Source: Oricola cellulosilytica (GTDB taxonomy: Bacteria; Pseudomonadota; Alphaproteobacteria; Rhizobiales; Rhizobiaceae). Taken from it: a stretch of 64,000 bases of DNA. The translations under genes were made by a program, and so were the position numbers. The stretch covers positions 62,001 through 126,000 of the forward strand of contig NZ_JAINFK010000006.1 of assembly GCF_019966575.1 (NCBI RefSeq), read 5' to 3'. The notes beneath the pieces were generated by a model that made no database searches, was not told the DNA's origin, and saw only the letters and a list, made by a program, of their open reading frames with translations. Shown here one piece after another: positions 49,655-59,512 of this stretch (position 1 is its first letter; every line of letters begins with the position of its first letter).

Positions 49655-49987
49655 ATGACGGTCGATCTTGCAAAGGCAAAGCAGCGTCTCGCGGCAATGC
49701 GAAAGGCGATCGAGACGCAGTGCGAAAAGACCCGCGAGGCCCGCGCTCCCGTCGAACTCGACCAAGTTGCCGTCGGCAGGCTGTCGCGAATGGACGCGAT
49801 GCAACAGCAGGCGATGGCCGAGGCGGGCGAACGGGCGCGCAAGCGCGATCTCGTGCGCATCGAGATGGCGGAGCGCCGGATCGCGTCCGGCGACTACGGC
49901 TATTGCGAGGAATGCGGCGAAGCGATTCCCGACAAGCGTCTCGAGATCGATCCGATGGCAACGCATTGTGTGCGATGCGCCAGTTGA
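49655..49987 (+). CDS. DksA/TraR-type C4 zinc finger protein
   Basis: A 110-residue protein with a coiled-coil N-terminal half (about residues 1-75) and a C-terminal zinc finger in YCEECGEAIPDKRLEIDPMA then THCVRCAS, giving C-x2-C-x17-C-x2-C. It resembles the short DksA-like group that may modulate RNA polymerase. The usual DksA acidic tip (DxxDxA) is not evident. The ATG at 49655 has no strong ribosome binding site. Confidence 0.85.
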   Translation: MTVDLAKAKQRLAAMRKAIETQCEKTREARAPVELDQVAVGRLSRMDAMQQQAMAEAGERARKRDLVRIEMAERRIASGDYGYCEECGEAIPDKRLEIDPMATHCVRCAS

Positions 49988-50014
49988 CCGCGTGCGAAGA
50001 CCGCCTCGCACGGC

Positions 50015-51310
50015 CTAAACGCCCGATCCCACCGTCTCGACGCCGGCCCCGTCACCCGCGCCGTGGATTTCAAGCCATTCGCGATCGATGTCCGGCAGAT
50101 CGCGGTCATCGATGGCGGACTCGAAGGCTTTGAGGCGCTTGTAGATCGACAGAAGCTCGACGATGGTCGTCCACGAATTGACGAGATACTGGAACGAGTT
50201 CGACACCTGATTGAAGGCCGTCAGAACCTGCTGCATCACCCCAAAGGTGAAGCCGACCGCCGCGCCGGCGACGATGGTCGGCACGAGCAGGATGTAGACG
50301 AATATGTTGTCTGCCTGGAGATAGAGCGAGCGGAAAACGTTGAAGTACATGTAGTGGAAATAGAGCCGGAAATAGTTCTGGCGGACATGCGAGAAGAGTT
50401 CGCGAACCTGCATTGGCTGTGCGCGAGCCTCGTTGTCCTCGCCGTAGACGAGTTCCTTCCGGTACGCGGCCTCGACCCGCTGGTTGCGGAACTCCAGGCC
50501 GGGCAATTTGATGCCCACCGCAGCAAGCAGCACGGTGCCGAAGAGCGACCAGAAAATCGCTGCCGTGAACAGCGGCGCGGGGATTGCGCCAACGACGGGG
50601 AGTTCGGTCACGTAACTCGACAGGGACCACAGCAGAGGCAGGAACGCGATCAGCGTCATCACCGCATCGATCATGGAGACGCCGAGGCCTTCCATGATAC
50701 CGGCGAACCGCATCGTGTCCTCCTGAACGCGCTGCGACGCGCCCTCGATGTGGCGCAGTTTGCCCCAGCGGGCCATGTAGTAGTCGTTCATCGCCGTGCG
50801 CCACCGGAATATCCAGTGGCTCACGAGAAAACGGGTGGCAACGAAAACGAAGATTGCCATGAAGGCAATCGCCGCGAAGACCACGATCAGGTCGTAGAGT
50901 TCGGCGGCGGTCACGGTCGAATCCTCGCCAAGCGCGAACTGGACCTGATCGAAGAACGGACGGCGCCAGTTGTTCAGCGCCACGGAAATCTGAACGCCGA
51001 AATAGGTCGCGAAGAGAATGACCGCCGATCCCAATATGGACCAGATTTGCCAGCGGTGCGGGGACCATGTGAACCAGAAGGCGGCGAACATGCCCACCGC
51101 AATGATGTAGTAGACATAGAGCCACAGGAAACTCGGCGACCAGAAATAATGGATCCCGACGATCTGAGAATCTTCGGGCGTCGGCTGACCCAACCCGAGA
51201 TATGCGCCCCATTCGCTCGCGCCCGCATACCAAAGCGCCATCGCAACGGCGGTCCAGACCAGCACGGACGGAAAGAACAGCTTTGGCTGGGGGAAGAAGG
51301 ATTTGAACAC
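50015..51310 (-). CDS. BacA/SbmA-family peptide transporter
   Basis: A 431-residue polytopic membrane protein (about eight helices) of the SbmA/BacA family. This group imports proline-rich and NCR-type antimicrobial peptides and matters for very-long-chain lipid in rhizobia and Brucella. It begins [20 protein letters not shown], carries [20 protein letters not shown] near residue 110, and has the family's long cytoplasmic loop region. No ATPase domain is attached. The GTG at 51310 with AGGA upstream matches the BacA start; ATG 51376 adds 22 unlikely residues. Confidence 0.93.
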   Translation of the reverse strand: MFKSFFPQPKLFFPSVLVWTAVAMALWYAGASEWGAYLGLGQPTPEDSQIVGIHYFWSPSFLWLYVYYIIAVGMFAAFWFTWSPHRWQIWSILGSAVILFATYFGVQISVALNNWRRPFFDQVQFALGEDSTVTAAELYDLIVVFAAIAFMAIFVFVATRFLVSHWIFRWRTAMNDYYMARWGKLRHIEGASQRVQEDTMRFAGIMEGLGVSMIDAVMTLIAFLPLLWSLSSYVTELPVVGAIPAPLFTAAIFWSLFGTVLLAAVGIKLPGLEFRNQRVEAAYRKELVYGEDNEARAQPMQVRELFSHVRQNYFRLYFHYMYFNVFRSLYLQADNIFVYILLVPTIVAGAAVGFTFGVMQQVLTAFNQVSNSFQYLVNSWTTIVELLSIYKRLKAFESAIDDRDLPDIDREWLEIHGAGDGAGVETVGSGV

Positions 51311-51999
51311 AGCGGGCGGTCCTTGTGAGAGCTTGTCTTTGCGGCGAGGTGTAACGGAAATTGCGGCGAAAGCCACGTGGCGCGCGTCACATTCCCATCA
51401 CGAGCGAGTGTGACGCGAACATGGCATGCCTCTCCGTTGCCACGCCCTGTCTCCAGTCTGGCCATTGAAAGATTCATGGGAAGCGGGCGGTCGTCGTCAC
51501 GCTTCTATGAATGGTTTGGTGCGATCGGATCGACCGCCCGCCGGCTGCTCACCCGCCTCCCGGCCACGGCTCGCGGTCCCGTGGGACCGGCCGAAAAGCT
51601 GAAGGCTAGGGCCCGGCCGTAAGCTCTTGCCAGGCCGCATACCTTCTTGCGTTCCCCGGCCGGCACCGCATCCCTCCGCCTGATCGTCCGGTTCTAGACC
51701 CGGCTTCCCGTGGAGGAACGTCCGGCAATTATGCGGGAGATTTCAGAGGTGTGGATGGAACCCGGGCGGAAAAAATAAAATATCGAGACAGGGCAAAGGG
51801 TTAGAGGAAATAGTCAAAAAGACTTATCAACGTCCGGAATTCTTCTCCCTTCGGCAGGCCGTCTCGCCCCGTTCACCGTTTAACTCGATATGCGGAGCGA
51901 TAGCGAAGCTCACCGGGACGAGAGCGTCCCGTCCCTCGGTCACAGAAGAGAGGAAAGGCGCGGACCGTGCCCGCGCCTTTGGGTTTTCGCAGGCAGCGG
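51311..51999. other. Intergenic region between BacA-type and BCCT genes
   Basis: 689 bases, mostly without a convincing gene. A short open frame at 51377-51622 is not supported. Two structures stand out: a perfect 7-bp hairpin CGGGACG-AGAG-CGTCCCG (51914-51931) and the terminator at 51954-51980. The AT-rich stretch 51770-51830 differs from the surrounding GC-rich sequence. Confidence 0.55.
51954..51980 (-). terminator. Terminator of the BCCT transporter gene
   Basis: A perfect 10-bp stem AAAGGCGCGG/CCGCGCCTTT with a 7-base loop, 20 bases beyond the BCCT stop on the minus strand. Followed on that strand by CCTCTCTT. Confidence 0.75.
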
Positions 52000-53718
52000 C
52001 TATTCGTCCGCCGGCAGCTTCCCGACCGGTGCCAACTCCTCTTCCGCAGAGCGCTCCGCATTCTTCCGCCGCTCGTTGGCAATCCCCCGGAATGTCGAGT
52101 ACATCATCACCAGAAGGATGAAGGCGAAGGGGATACCCGTCGCGACCGCCGCGCCCTGCAACGCTCCAAGGCCGCCTCCGAGCAACAGCGCGATGGCAAC
52201 AAGGCCCTCGAAGATTGCCCAGAAGACCCGTTGCGCCACCGGAGCATCGACCTTGCCGCCGGCAGTTATGGTGTCGATGACGAGAGAGCCGGAATCAGAC
52301 GAGGTGACGAAGAACACGACCACCAGGAGAATCCCCACAAACGAGACGATCTGCGTCAATGGGTAGGCCTGCGCCATGATGAAGAGCTTCAGGTCCTGCG
52401 AAACCTCGCCGACCGCCGCGGTCGCATCGGCCATGACCTGCTCTATCGCCGCGCCGCCAAAAGTCGACATCCAGATAATCGATACGACAGTCGGCACGAT
52501 CAGCACGCAGATGAGGAACTCACGCACGGTGCGGCCATAGGAAACGCGGGCAATGAACATGCCCACGAAGGGCGACCAGGAAATCCACCACGCCCAGTAA
52601 AAGGAGGTCCAGCCCTGCATGAAGTTGAGGTCGGTGCGCCCGAAAGGATTCGACAGCGGAACGACATTCGCAAGATACGCGACCGTATTCTCGAAGAAAC
52701 CGGTAGCGATCGCCAGCGTCGGCCCGACGAGGAAAATGAAGACCAGCAGCAACGCCGCGAGAACCATGTTGAGTTCCGACAAGCGCTTCACCCCTGCATC
52801 GAGCCCGGCGACGACAGACCCGAGCGCGACGGCCGTGATCGCGAGGATCAGGACGACCTTCGCGACATCCCCCCCTTCGGTTCCAAGAAGGTGATTGAGG
52901 CCGGCCATGGCCTGCGTCGCGCCGAAGCCAAGAGATGTGGCGAGGCCGAACAGTGTGGCGAAAACGGCGAGCGTATCGATCACGTGGCCGGGCCAGCCCC
53001 AGACCCGCTCACCCAACAGAGGGTGGAAGGCAGAACGAAGGGTCAGCGGCAATGCCCGGTTGTAGGCAAAAAACGCCAGCGCGAGCGCCACGACGGCATA
53101 AATCGCCCACGGATGCAGCCCCCAGTGGAAGATCGTCGCCGCCATTCCCAGCCGTCTTGCCGCCTCGGGATCGCCGGACGCAGCAGACAACGGCGCCCAG
53201 TCGGTCCGCACGCCGGCATCCATCTCCATTCCACCAAGAGAGGACGCATAGTGCGAGAGCGGCTCGGACACGCCGAAATACATGAGGCCGATGCCCATGC
53301 CGGCGGCGAACAGCATCGCGAACCAGCCGGCATAACCGTATTCCGGGCGGGCTTCCGTCCCGCCGAGCCTGATGCCGCCGTATGGTGTGAAGATCAGGAA
53401 CAGGCAGAACAGCACGAAAAGATTTCCCGCAAGGAGAAGCACCCAGTCGAAAACATTGGTCAGCCAGGCACGAAGGCCGAGGTCCCAGAACGAGCCCACA
53501 GCTACCGTTCCGCTGGCGTCGACGCCGTTGAAGAAGGCGTCCGCTCCGTCCTTGAACATGAGCGTGAAGATCACGAAGCCGACAATGACCACCGCCGAGA
53601 CAAAGAACACGGGGTTATGGATGTCGAGCCCCATGAGCTGAACATTGTCCTGGCCAACCTCGTAATCGGTCTGGGCCGGGTGATCGGGTTCGGGAACGGA
53701 TTGTGTGGAATCGTCCAT
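52000..53718 (-). CDS. BCCT-family betaine/choline/carnitine-type transporter
   Basis: A 572-residue transporter with twelve membrane helices. The glycine-rich GMGIGLMYFGVSEPLSHYAS region near residue 150 and the Trp-rich segment WTSFYWAWWISWSPFVGMF near 370 are family hallmarks. GMGIG rather than GMDAAI suggests Na+-coupled uptake of glycine betaine or a similar osmolyte. A short C-terminal cytoplasmic tail ends in KLPADE. The start at 53718 has AAGGAAAG upstream. A 17-bp tandem triplet lies 103 bases upstream. Confidence 0.92.
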   Translation of the reverse strand: MDDSTQSVPEPDHPAQTDYEVGQDNVQLMGLDIHNPVFFVSAVVIVGFVIFTLMFKDGADAFFNGVDASGTVAVGSFWDLGLRAWLTNVFDWVLLLAGNLFVLFCLFLIFTPYGGIRLGGTEARPEYGYAGWFAMLFAAGMGIGLMYFGVSEPLSHYASSLGGMEMDAGVRTDWAPLSAASGDPEAARRLGMAATIFHWGLHPWAIYAVVALALAFFAYNRALPLTLRSAFHPLLGERVWGWPGHVIDTLAVFATLFGLATSLGFGATQAMAGLNHLLGTEGGDVAKVVLILAITAVALGSVVAGLDAGVKRLSELNMVLAALLLVFIFLVGPTLAIATGFFENTVAYLANVVPLSNPFGRTDLNFMQGWTSFYWAWWISWSPFVGMFIARVSYGRTVREFLICVLIVPTVVSIIWMSTFGGAAIEQVMADATAAVGEVSQDLKLFIMAQAYPLTQIVSFVGILLVVVFFVTSSDSGSLVIDTITAGGKVDAPVAQRVFWAIFEGLVAIALLLGGGLGALQGAAVATGIPFAFILLVMMYSTFRGIANERRKNAERSAEEELAPVGKLPADE

Positions 53719-54113
53719 GTGTCTTTCCTTCTTCCTTGCGGGGATGCTCTGGAACGCCGTACATCGACAGGGACAATCGTGACGGAAAACCGGCGCTTCG
53801 ATAAGTCCGTATGCGACGTTCCCCAAGAGAAATCCCGCCCCAAGAGAAATCCCGCCCCAAGAGAAACGCCGCCCTGAGCGGCATTTGCGATACGCCGGCC
53901 CATATAGGCGAACCATCCATCCGGCGCACAGAGCCGCGCTCTGCACTGCGATCGCCGTCTCTTAGCAGCACCCTGCGGGCCATGTCACCCGGTGGCGCAG
54001 CCTGCGAAATGTTTGCATCGATCCGGTTCTTCCCTTATCTGCGCCGGATAACCTCACAATTGTTTGAAGTCGCTCCGATGGATCGGGCGGGAGCATCCGC
54101 GTAGAAGCACCCA
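53719..54113. other. Divergent control region of BCCT and small exported protein genes
   Basis: 395 bases between minus-strand BCCT and plus-strand 54114. Apart from the 17-bp tandem repeat I see no gene. Short open frames on both strands overlap the repeat and lack family content. Promoters for both directions should lie here. Confidence 0.5.
53821..53871. repeat. Three-copy 17-bp tandem repeat
   Basis: Unit CCCCAAGAGAAATCCCG occurs at 53821-53837 and 53838-53854 identically, and at 53855-53871 with two changes (CCCCAAGAGAAACGCCG). It lies upstream of the BCCT gene. Regularly spaced copies suggest an operator array or a slippage expansion. Confidence 0.85.
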
Positions 54114-54479
54114 ATGAAGAGACTTACGGTCGCATTGTTGATGATAGTGCTGGTGGCAGGCCAGGCCATGGCGCAATCGCGTCTTGCCGCGGATCTCGCA
54201 ACGGCCAGAGACACCTCCGGACCGCTTGCTGCGACAGGTGCCGAGACAGCCGCATCCGAGACAACCAAGCGGCGCGCATGTCTGCGAAAGGTGGTCGTAC
54301 GCAAGGTCGATGACGGCTATGGCAAACTTTCCGCCATCGTGTGTGCAACCGACAAGAGCCTTGTTTCCGAAAACCATACGGCGATTGCGCCGTTTCAAAC
54401 CGGGCCGACGCGACGCGGCCTCGCTTCCCGGTTGCCGCAGCGCTACACGGGAGCCGTCTTCCGACCGCCTATCGCCTGA
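54114..54479 (+). CDS. Small exported hypothetical protein
   Basis: A 121-residue protein with a signal peptide (MKRLTVALLMIVLVAGQAMA, cleavage after AMA) and a mature part with two cysteines (ACLRKV, IVCATD) that may form a disulfide. It ends with a basic Pro/Arg-rich tail. Family not recognised. It lies directly before the L,D-transpeptidase gene on the same strand. The leader peptide is convincing; otherwise unknown. Confidence 0.6.
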   Translation: MKRLTVALLMIVLVAGQAMAQSRLAADLATARDTSGPLAATGAETAASETTKRRACLRKVVVRKVDDGYGKLSAIVCATDKSLVSENHTAIAPFQTGPTRRGLASRLPQRYTGAVFRPPIA

Positions 54480-54542
54480 TTGTTCCAAGCCGGTGCTGGA
54501 CCTCAGCACCGCGTTGCAATCCGAACATTCAGGAGAATATCC

Positions 54543-55286
54543 GTGAAAATTGAACACTCGCTACGGCGTGACCGCCGGTCCCCGGCATGCGCAAGCCCGG
54601 TCGCGGCAACAACCAACTTCATGTCACGACGAAGTTTCGTGTCCGGTACGGCGTGCCTTTCGGCACTTACCCTTGCGGGGTGCCAGACAGCACAGAGCCC
54701 TGTCGACGTCTCGCCCGCTCCCAAGCCCGCGGTCTCTCCGGCGGCCGTAACCGCCTACCGCGCCATGCCGGAAGAGAGATTCCCGGTCCCGGCGGTCGAT
54801 CCGTCGAAAGTGCCCTCGAAGTACCATCGCCAGCAGGTCGTCTACGCGACAGACGAGGCCGTGGGTACCATCATCGTCGATACAAACACCTTCTTCCTCC
54901 ATCTCGTACAGGAAAACGGCATGGCCATGCGTTATGGCGTGGGGCTGGGCCGGGCTGGCTTCGAGTGGTCCGGCCGGGCCAGAGTGGCCTGGAAGCAGGA
55001 ATGGCCGAAATGGACACCGCCGGCCGAGATGATCGAGCGGCAGCCGGAGCTTGAAAAATGGAGCGCGGCCAATGGCGGCATGCCGCCGGGACCGACGAAC
55101 CCTCTCGGCGCGCGCGCGCTCTATATCTTCAAGGGAAACGTGGACACGCTCTATCGGGTCCACGGATCGCCTGAGTACTGGACGATCGGCAAGGCGGTAT
55201 CGAGCGGATGCGTCCGGCTCATTCAGCAGGACATCATCGACCTCTACAGCCGGGTGCCCGGCCAGGCACCGATCCTGGTCATCTGA
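54543..55286 (+). CDS. L,D-transpeptidase (YkuD) lipoprotein
   Basis: A 247-residue exported L,D-transpeptidase that makes 3-3 peptidoglycan crosslinks or attaches lipoproteins to the wall. A Tat-like/lipoprotein signal (SRRSFVSGTACLSALTLAGC) precedes the YkuD domain, about residues 100-247. Catalytic pattern: His in YRVHGSPEYWTIG and SSGCVRL with the active-site Cys. The GTG at 54543 has AGGAG upstream. ATG 54621 would begin exactly at the signal peptide and is the likely alternative. Confidence 0.88.
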   Translation: MKIEHSLRRDRRSPACASPVAATTNFMSRRSFVSGTACLSALTLAGCQTAQSPVDVSPAPKPAVSPAAVTAYRAMPEERFPVPAVDPSKVPSKYHRQQVVYATDEAVGTIIVDTNTFFLHLVQENGMAMRYGVGLGRAGFEWSGRARVAWKQEWPKWTPPAEMIERQPELEKWSAANGGMPPGPTNPLGARALYIFKGNVDTLYRVHGSPEYWTIGKAVSSGCVRLIQQDIIDLYSRVPGQAPILVI

Positions 55287-55295
55287 GCCGATAGC

Positions 55296-55324
55296 AAAAA
55301 GGCCGCCCCCAAGGCGGCCTTTTT
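55296..55324. terminator. Bidirectional terminator between L,D-transpeptidase and coxM
   Basis: A perfect 12-bp stem AAAAAGGCCGCC/GGCGGCCTTTTT with a CCCAA loop; T-rich in both directions, ending both convergent genes. Confidence 0.9.
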
Positions 55325-55343
55325 CATGCAGGCCGGCCGGCCC

Positions 55344-56141
55344 TCAGCCCGCTTCGGCGATGGCGCGCATTGCCATGACCTTGACCAGGTTGGCGCGGTA
55401 TTCGGCGGAGCCGTGGATATCCGAGAGCATTTCGCCTTCGTTGACCGCCAGGCCTTCAAGGGCGGAGGCGGCGAAATTGGAGCCGAGCGCGCTCTCGGCC
55501 TCCTCCCAGCGGAAGACCCCGTCCATGCCCGCGCCTGTCACCGCAACGCGCACATCGTCGCCGGTCCTGGCGACGAATACGCCGGCCATGGCGTAGCGCG
55601 AGGCCGGGTTGGGAAATTTGGAGTAGGCGCACTTTTCCGGTGCCGTGAACGAAACCGCGGTGATGATCTCGTCCTCCTCCAGCGCCGTCTCGAACATGCC
55701 GGCAAAGAAGTCGCCGGCCGCGATCTCGCGCTTGTTGGTATGGATCGCCGCACCGAGCGCCAGCATCGCGGCAGGATAGTCGGCGGCGGGATCGTTGTTG
55801 GCAATGGAACCGCCGATCGTGCCCATGTGGCGCACATGCGGATCGCCGATGTGGCCGGCAAGCGAAGCGATGCCCGGACACACAGCATCAAGGTCGGCTG
55901 AGGACGCGACTTCGGCATGGGTCGTTGCCGCGCCGATGCGCACGTCCTTGCCATTGATGGAAATGCCTTTCATATCCGGGATATGGCGCAGATCGATCAG
56001 AGCGTCGGGCGAGGCAAGCCGTTGCTTCATGGTGGGAATGAGCGTCTGGCCGCCAGCAACGTATTTGCCGCCTTCGGCCGTCCCCATCTTTTTCGCCGCC
56101 TCTTCAACGGATTCGGCGCGGTGATAACTGGTCTCATACAT
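55344..56141 (-). CDS. coxM: Form II CO-dehydrogenase-type FAD subunit
   Basis: A 265-residue FAD-binding medium subunit of the xanthine-oxidase family. FAD contacts: KYVAGGQTLIPTMKQRLASP near residue 30 and TIGGSIANNDPAADYPAAML near 109. It transfers electrons from the iron-sulfur subunit. Last gene of the coxS-coxL-coxM transcript; the order matches form II operons. The natural substrate of form II enzymes is uncertain. Confidence 0.92.
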   Translation of the reverse strand: MYETSYHRAESVEEAAKKMGTAEGGKYVAGGQTLIPTMKQRLASPDALIDLRHIPDMKGISINGKDVRIGAATTHAEVASSADLDAVCPGIASLAGHIGDPHVRHMGTIGGSIANNDPAADYPAAMLALGAAIHTNKREIAAGDFFAGMFETALEEDEIITAVSFTAPEKCAYSKFPNPASRYAMAGVFVARTGDDVRVAVTGAGMDGVFRWEEAESALGSNFAASALEGLAVNEGEMLSDIHGSAEYRANLVKVMAMRAIAEAG

Positions 56142-56163
56142 GGTCTGTTCTCCCTCGCCTTTC

Positions 56164-58506
56164 TTACGCGGCGTTGACCGCCGCCCACACCTTCTGTGAC
56201 GTTGCCGGCATGGTCAGGTTGTTGTTGCCGATCGCATCGGTGATCGCGTTGATAACGGCGGGCGGAGAGCCGATCGCCCCGGCCTCGCCGCAACCCTTGA
56301 TGCCGAGCGGGTTGGTGGTGCACTCGGTCGTCTGGTGCGACACCTGGAAAGAGGGCAGGTCCCCGGCGCGCGGCATGCAGTAGTCCATGTAGCTTGCGGT
56401 CAGAAGCTGACCCCCCTCGTCATAGACGGTGCCTTCCAGCAGCGCCTGACCGATCCCCTGCGCGACGCCGCCATGCACCTGACCCTCGACGATCATCGGA
56501 TTGATGATGTTGCCGAAGTCGTCGGCGGCGACGAACTGGATGATCTCGGTCTTGCCGGTCTGCGGGTCCACTTCGACCTCGCAGATGTAGCACCCGGCCG
56601 GGAAGGTGAAGTTGGCCGGATCGTAGAAAGCACCCTCCTTCAGACCCGGCTCCATGCCGCCCGGCAGATTGTGGGCGGTGTAGGCGTTCAGCGCCACCTC
56701 GTGCCAGCCGAGCGCCTTGTCGGTGCCGGCGACCTTGACCTGGCCGTTCTCGATCACGATGTCGGCCTCGTCGGCCTCCAGCAGATGAGCGGCGATCATC
56801 TTCGCCTTCTTCTCCACCTTGTCGAGCGCCTTGACGATCGCGCTCATGCCGACGGCGCCGGAGCGCGAGCCGTAGGTTCCCATGCCCATCTGCACCTTAT
56901 CGGTGTCGCCATGGACGATCGAAACGTTGTCGATCGGAATGCCTAACCGGTCCGAGACCAGCTGGGCGAAGGTCGTCTCGTGACCCTGACCATGGCTGTG
57001 CGACCCGGTCAGCACCTCGATGGTGCCGACGGCGTTGACCCGCACTTCCGCCGATTCCCAGAGGCCCACGCCGGCGCCGAGCGAACCGACGGCCTGCGAC
57101 GGCGCGATTCCGCATGCCTCGATATAGCAGCTCATGCCGATGCCGCGCTTCTTGCCGCGGCCCTCGGCCTCGGCCTTGCGGGCCGGGAAGCCATCGTAAT
57201 CGGCAGCCTTCATCGCCGCGTTCAGAGAGGCTTCGAAATCGCCGGTGTCGTAGTTCATGATCACCGGCGTCTGGTGGGGAAACTCGCGGATGAGATTCGC
57301 GCGGCGCAGTTCCGCGGGCGAAATGCCCAGTTCACGCGCCGCCGTCTCCATCGTCCGCTCGAGCACGTAGGTCGCCTCCGGGCGGCCGGCGCCGCGATAG
57401 GCGTCGACGGGTGCCGTGTTGGTGTAGACCGCGCGCACATTGCCGTAGATGTTGGGGATATTGTACTGGCCGGACAGCAGCGTCGCGTAGAGGTAGGTTG
57501 GAGTTGCTGAAGAAAACAGCGACATGTAGGCGCCGAGATTGGCGATCGTGTCGACCTTCAGACCGACGATACGGTTGTCGGCGTCGAAGCCCATTTTCAC
57601 CTTGGTGACATGGTCACGGCCGTGGGCATCGGTGAGGAACGCCTCGGTTCGGTCGGCCACCCACTTCACCGGCACGCCGGTCTTCTTCGATGCCCAGAGA
57701 CAGACGATTTCCTCGGGATAGATGTAGATTTTGGAGCCGAAGCCGCCGCCGACGTCCGGAGCGATGACCCGTAGCTTGTTCTCTGGCGCCACGTTGTAGA
57801 ACGCGCTCATGACCAAACGGGCGACGTGCGGGTTCTGAGAGGTCGTCCAGCAGGTGTAGTGATCCTCGGCCGCGTCGTAGTGGCCGAGCGCGGCGCGCGG
57901 CTCCATCGCGTTGGGAACAAGCCGGTTGTTGACTATCTCCATCTCCGTCACGTGGGCCGCGCCGGCGAGCGCCGAATCGGTAGCCTCTTCCTCGCCGATG
58001 CCCCAGTTAAAGATCAGATTGCCCGGGGCATTGTCGTGAATCTGCGGCGCACCGTCCTGAAGCGTCTCCGCCGGATCGGTGACGACCGGCAGAACCTTAT
58101 ACTCCACCTCCACGGCCTCGGCCGCGTCGCGCGCCTGCGCCCTTGTGTCGGCTATCACGATCGCAACAGCATCCCCCACATAGCGCACCTTCGACTGCGC
58201 CAGCGGCCGCCACTCGCCCATGTTCATCGGCGAGCCGTCTCTGGAATGGATCATCCAGCCGCAGATCAGGCTGCCGATGCCGTCTTCCGCCAGTTCATCG
58301 CCCGCCAGGACGTCGATGACGCCCGGCATGGCCTTTGCGGCGGAAACATCGATCCCCTTGATGTTCGCGTGCGCGTGGGGGCTACGCACGAAAACGGCCT
58401 GCTTCATACCGGGAACAACCATGTCCTCCGTAAAGCGGCCCTTGCCGGTGATGAAGCGTTTGTCCTCCTTGCGCGCAACTCTTGCGCCTATGCCTTCAAT
58501 GCCCAT
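56164..58506 (-). CDS. coxL: Form II CO-dehydrogenase-type molybdenum subunit
   Basis: A 780-residue large subunit binding the molybdopterin cofactor. The active-site loop reads AYRGAGRPEATYVLE, the form II signature, not AYXCSFR of true CO oxidisers. GGGFGSKIYIYPEE and GSHSHGQGHETTFAQ are typical, and GYGIAQGIGQALLEG-like Moco contacts occur near the end (VAQGIGQALLEG). It probably hydroxylates an aldehyde or aromatic substrate; CO oxidation is possible but unproven. Confidence 0.94.
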   Translation of the reverse strand: MGIEGIGARVARKEDKRFITGKGRFTEDMVVPGMKQAVFVRSPHAHANIKGIDVSAAKAMPGVIDVLAGDELAEDGIGSLICGWMIHSRDGSPMNMGEWRPLAQSKVRYVGDAVAIVIADTRAQARDAAEAVEVEYKVLPVVTDPAETLQDGAPQIHDNAPGNLIFNWGIGEEEATDSALAGAAHVTEMEIVNNRLVPNAMEPRAALGHYDAAEDHYTCWTTSQNPHVARLVMSAFYNVAPENKLRVIAPDVGGGFGSKIYIYPEEIVCLWASKKTGVPVKWVADRTEAFLTDAHGRDHVTKVKMGFDADNRIVGLKVDTIANLGAYMSLFSSATPTYLYATLLSGQYNIPNIYGNVRAVYTNTAPVDAYRGAGRPEATYVLERTMETAARELGISPAELRRANLIREFPHQTPVIMNYDTGDFEASLNAAMKAADYDGFPARKAEAEGRGKKRGIGMSCYIEACGIAPSQAVGSLGAGVGLWESAEVRVNAVGTIEVLTGSHSHGQGHETTFAQLVSDRLGIPIDNVSIVHGDTDKVQMGMGTYGSRSGAVGMSAIVKALDKVEKKAKMIAAHLLEADEADIVIENGQVKVAGTDKALGWHEVALNAYTAHNLPGGMEPGLKEGAFYDPANFTFPAGCYICEVEVDPQTGKTEIIQFVAADDFGNIINPMIVEGQVHGGVAQGIGQALLEGTVYDEGGQLLTASYMDYCMPRAGDLPSFQVSHQTTECTTNPLGIKGCGEAGAIGSPPAVINAITDAIGNNNLTMPATSQKVWAAVNAA

Positions 58507-58558
58507 GAAATCCTCCCATTCCTCTTGCGCTCACGGCCGCGCCCGCACTTTGCGCCGG

Positions 58559-58589
58559 CCCCCGCGGGGGGGGGCGCCAGCCGGCTGGC
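58559..58589. repeat. G-run and palindrome in the coxS-coxL gap
   Basis: A run of five C, then GC, then nine G, followed by a 14-base perfect palindrome GCCAGCCGGCTGGC (58576-58589). It lies in the 112-base gap between coxS and coxL, so it could form an RNA hairpin adjusting large-subunit expression. Confidence 0.5.
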
Positions 58590-58618
58590 CTTGCCTCATT
58601 GTGTCCGTTGCGCCCGCT

Positions 58619-59110
<492 letters not shown>

Positions 59111-59512
59111 TGATTTCCTCTCCTCCCACTGTCTCCATCATCGGGTCGCTGACCCACGGCACCGCGGGGCGACCCTGCCGACCGCCTCGCCGGCCCCCCA
59201 GGGTTCCCGCTTGCCGGAAAACGGACATTACCAGCGTCGTGGCCGCCGGTCCAAGAACTTGTTTTTTACGGCGCGTCCTCCCGCAGGGGCAGGATGTGCA
59301 CTGGAGACCAGGATGTATACAATACTTTAGGACAGTGGCGCTCTCGCAACCCGGCGCGGACCGTACGGCTCCCGCGAAACCGATGGTGCGAGCCGGCCAC
59401 CCCTTTCGAAGCGGCCGTCAATCTTGCCGCACCGGATCCAAGACTATCCGGATTCCCTCTGACAGTCCGGGGCTCACACACCTGAGTTGCTTCCCGTGGG
59501 GCAGGATGACGC
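59111..59512. other. Divergent intergenic region between coxS and the ABC exporter
   Basis: 402 bases. Open frames here have no family content. ATGTATACAATAC (59313-59325) is AT-rich against the GC background and contains the palindrome GTATAC, so it is a candidate -10 region for the exporter. No other structure seen. Confidence 0.4.

Noticed and set aside
51377-51622. 81-residue open frame in the BacA-BCCT gap
   Set aside because: Ser/Arg-rich with no family match, no ribosome binding site, and it overlaps the upstream extension of the BacA-type frame. Most likely a chance open frame of GC-rich DNA.
51700-51745. Possible EcfG-type promoter (GGAAC) in the BacA-BCCT gap
   Set aside because: No CGTT-type -10 element is found at the required spacing after GGAAC.
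59338-59481. Short open frames between coxS and the ABC exporter
   Set aside because: Arg/Pro-rich, no ribosome binding site, and overlapping in several frames; treated as non-coding.
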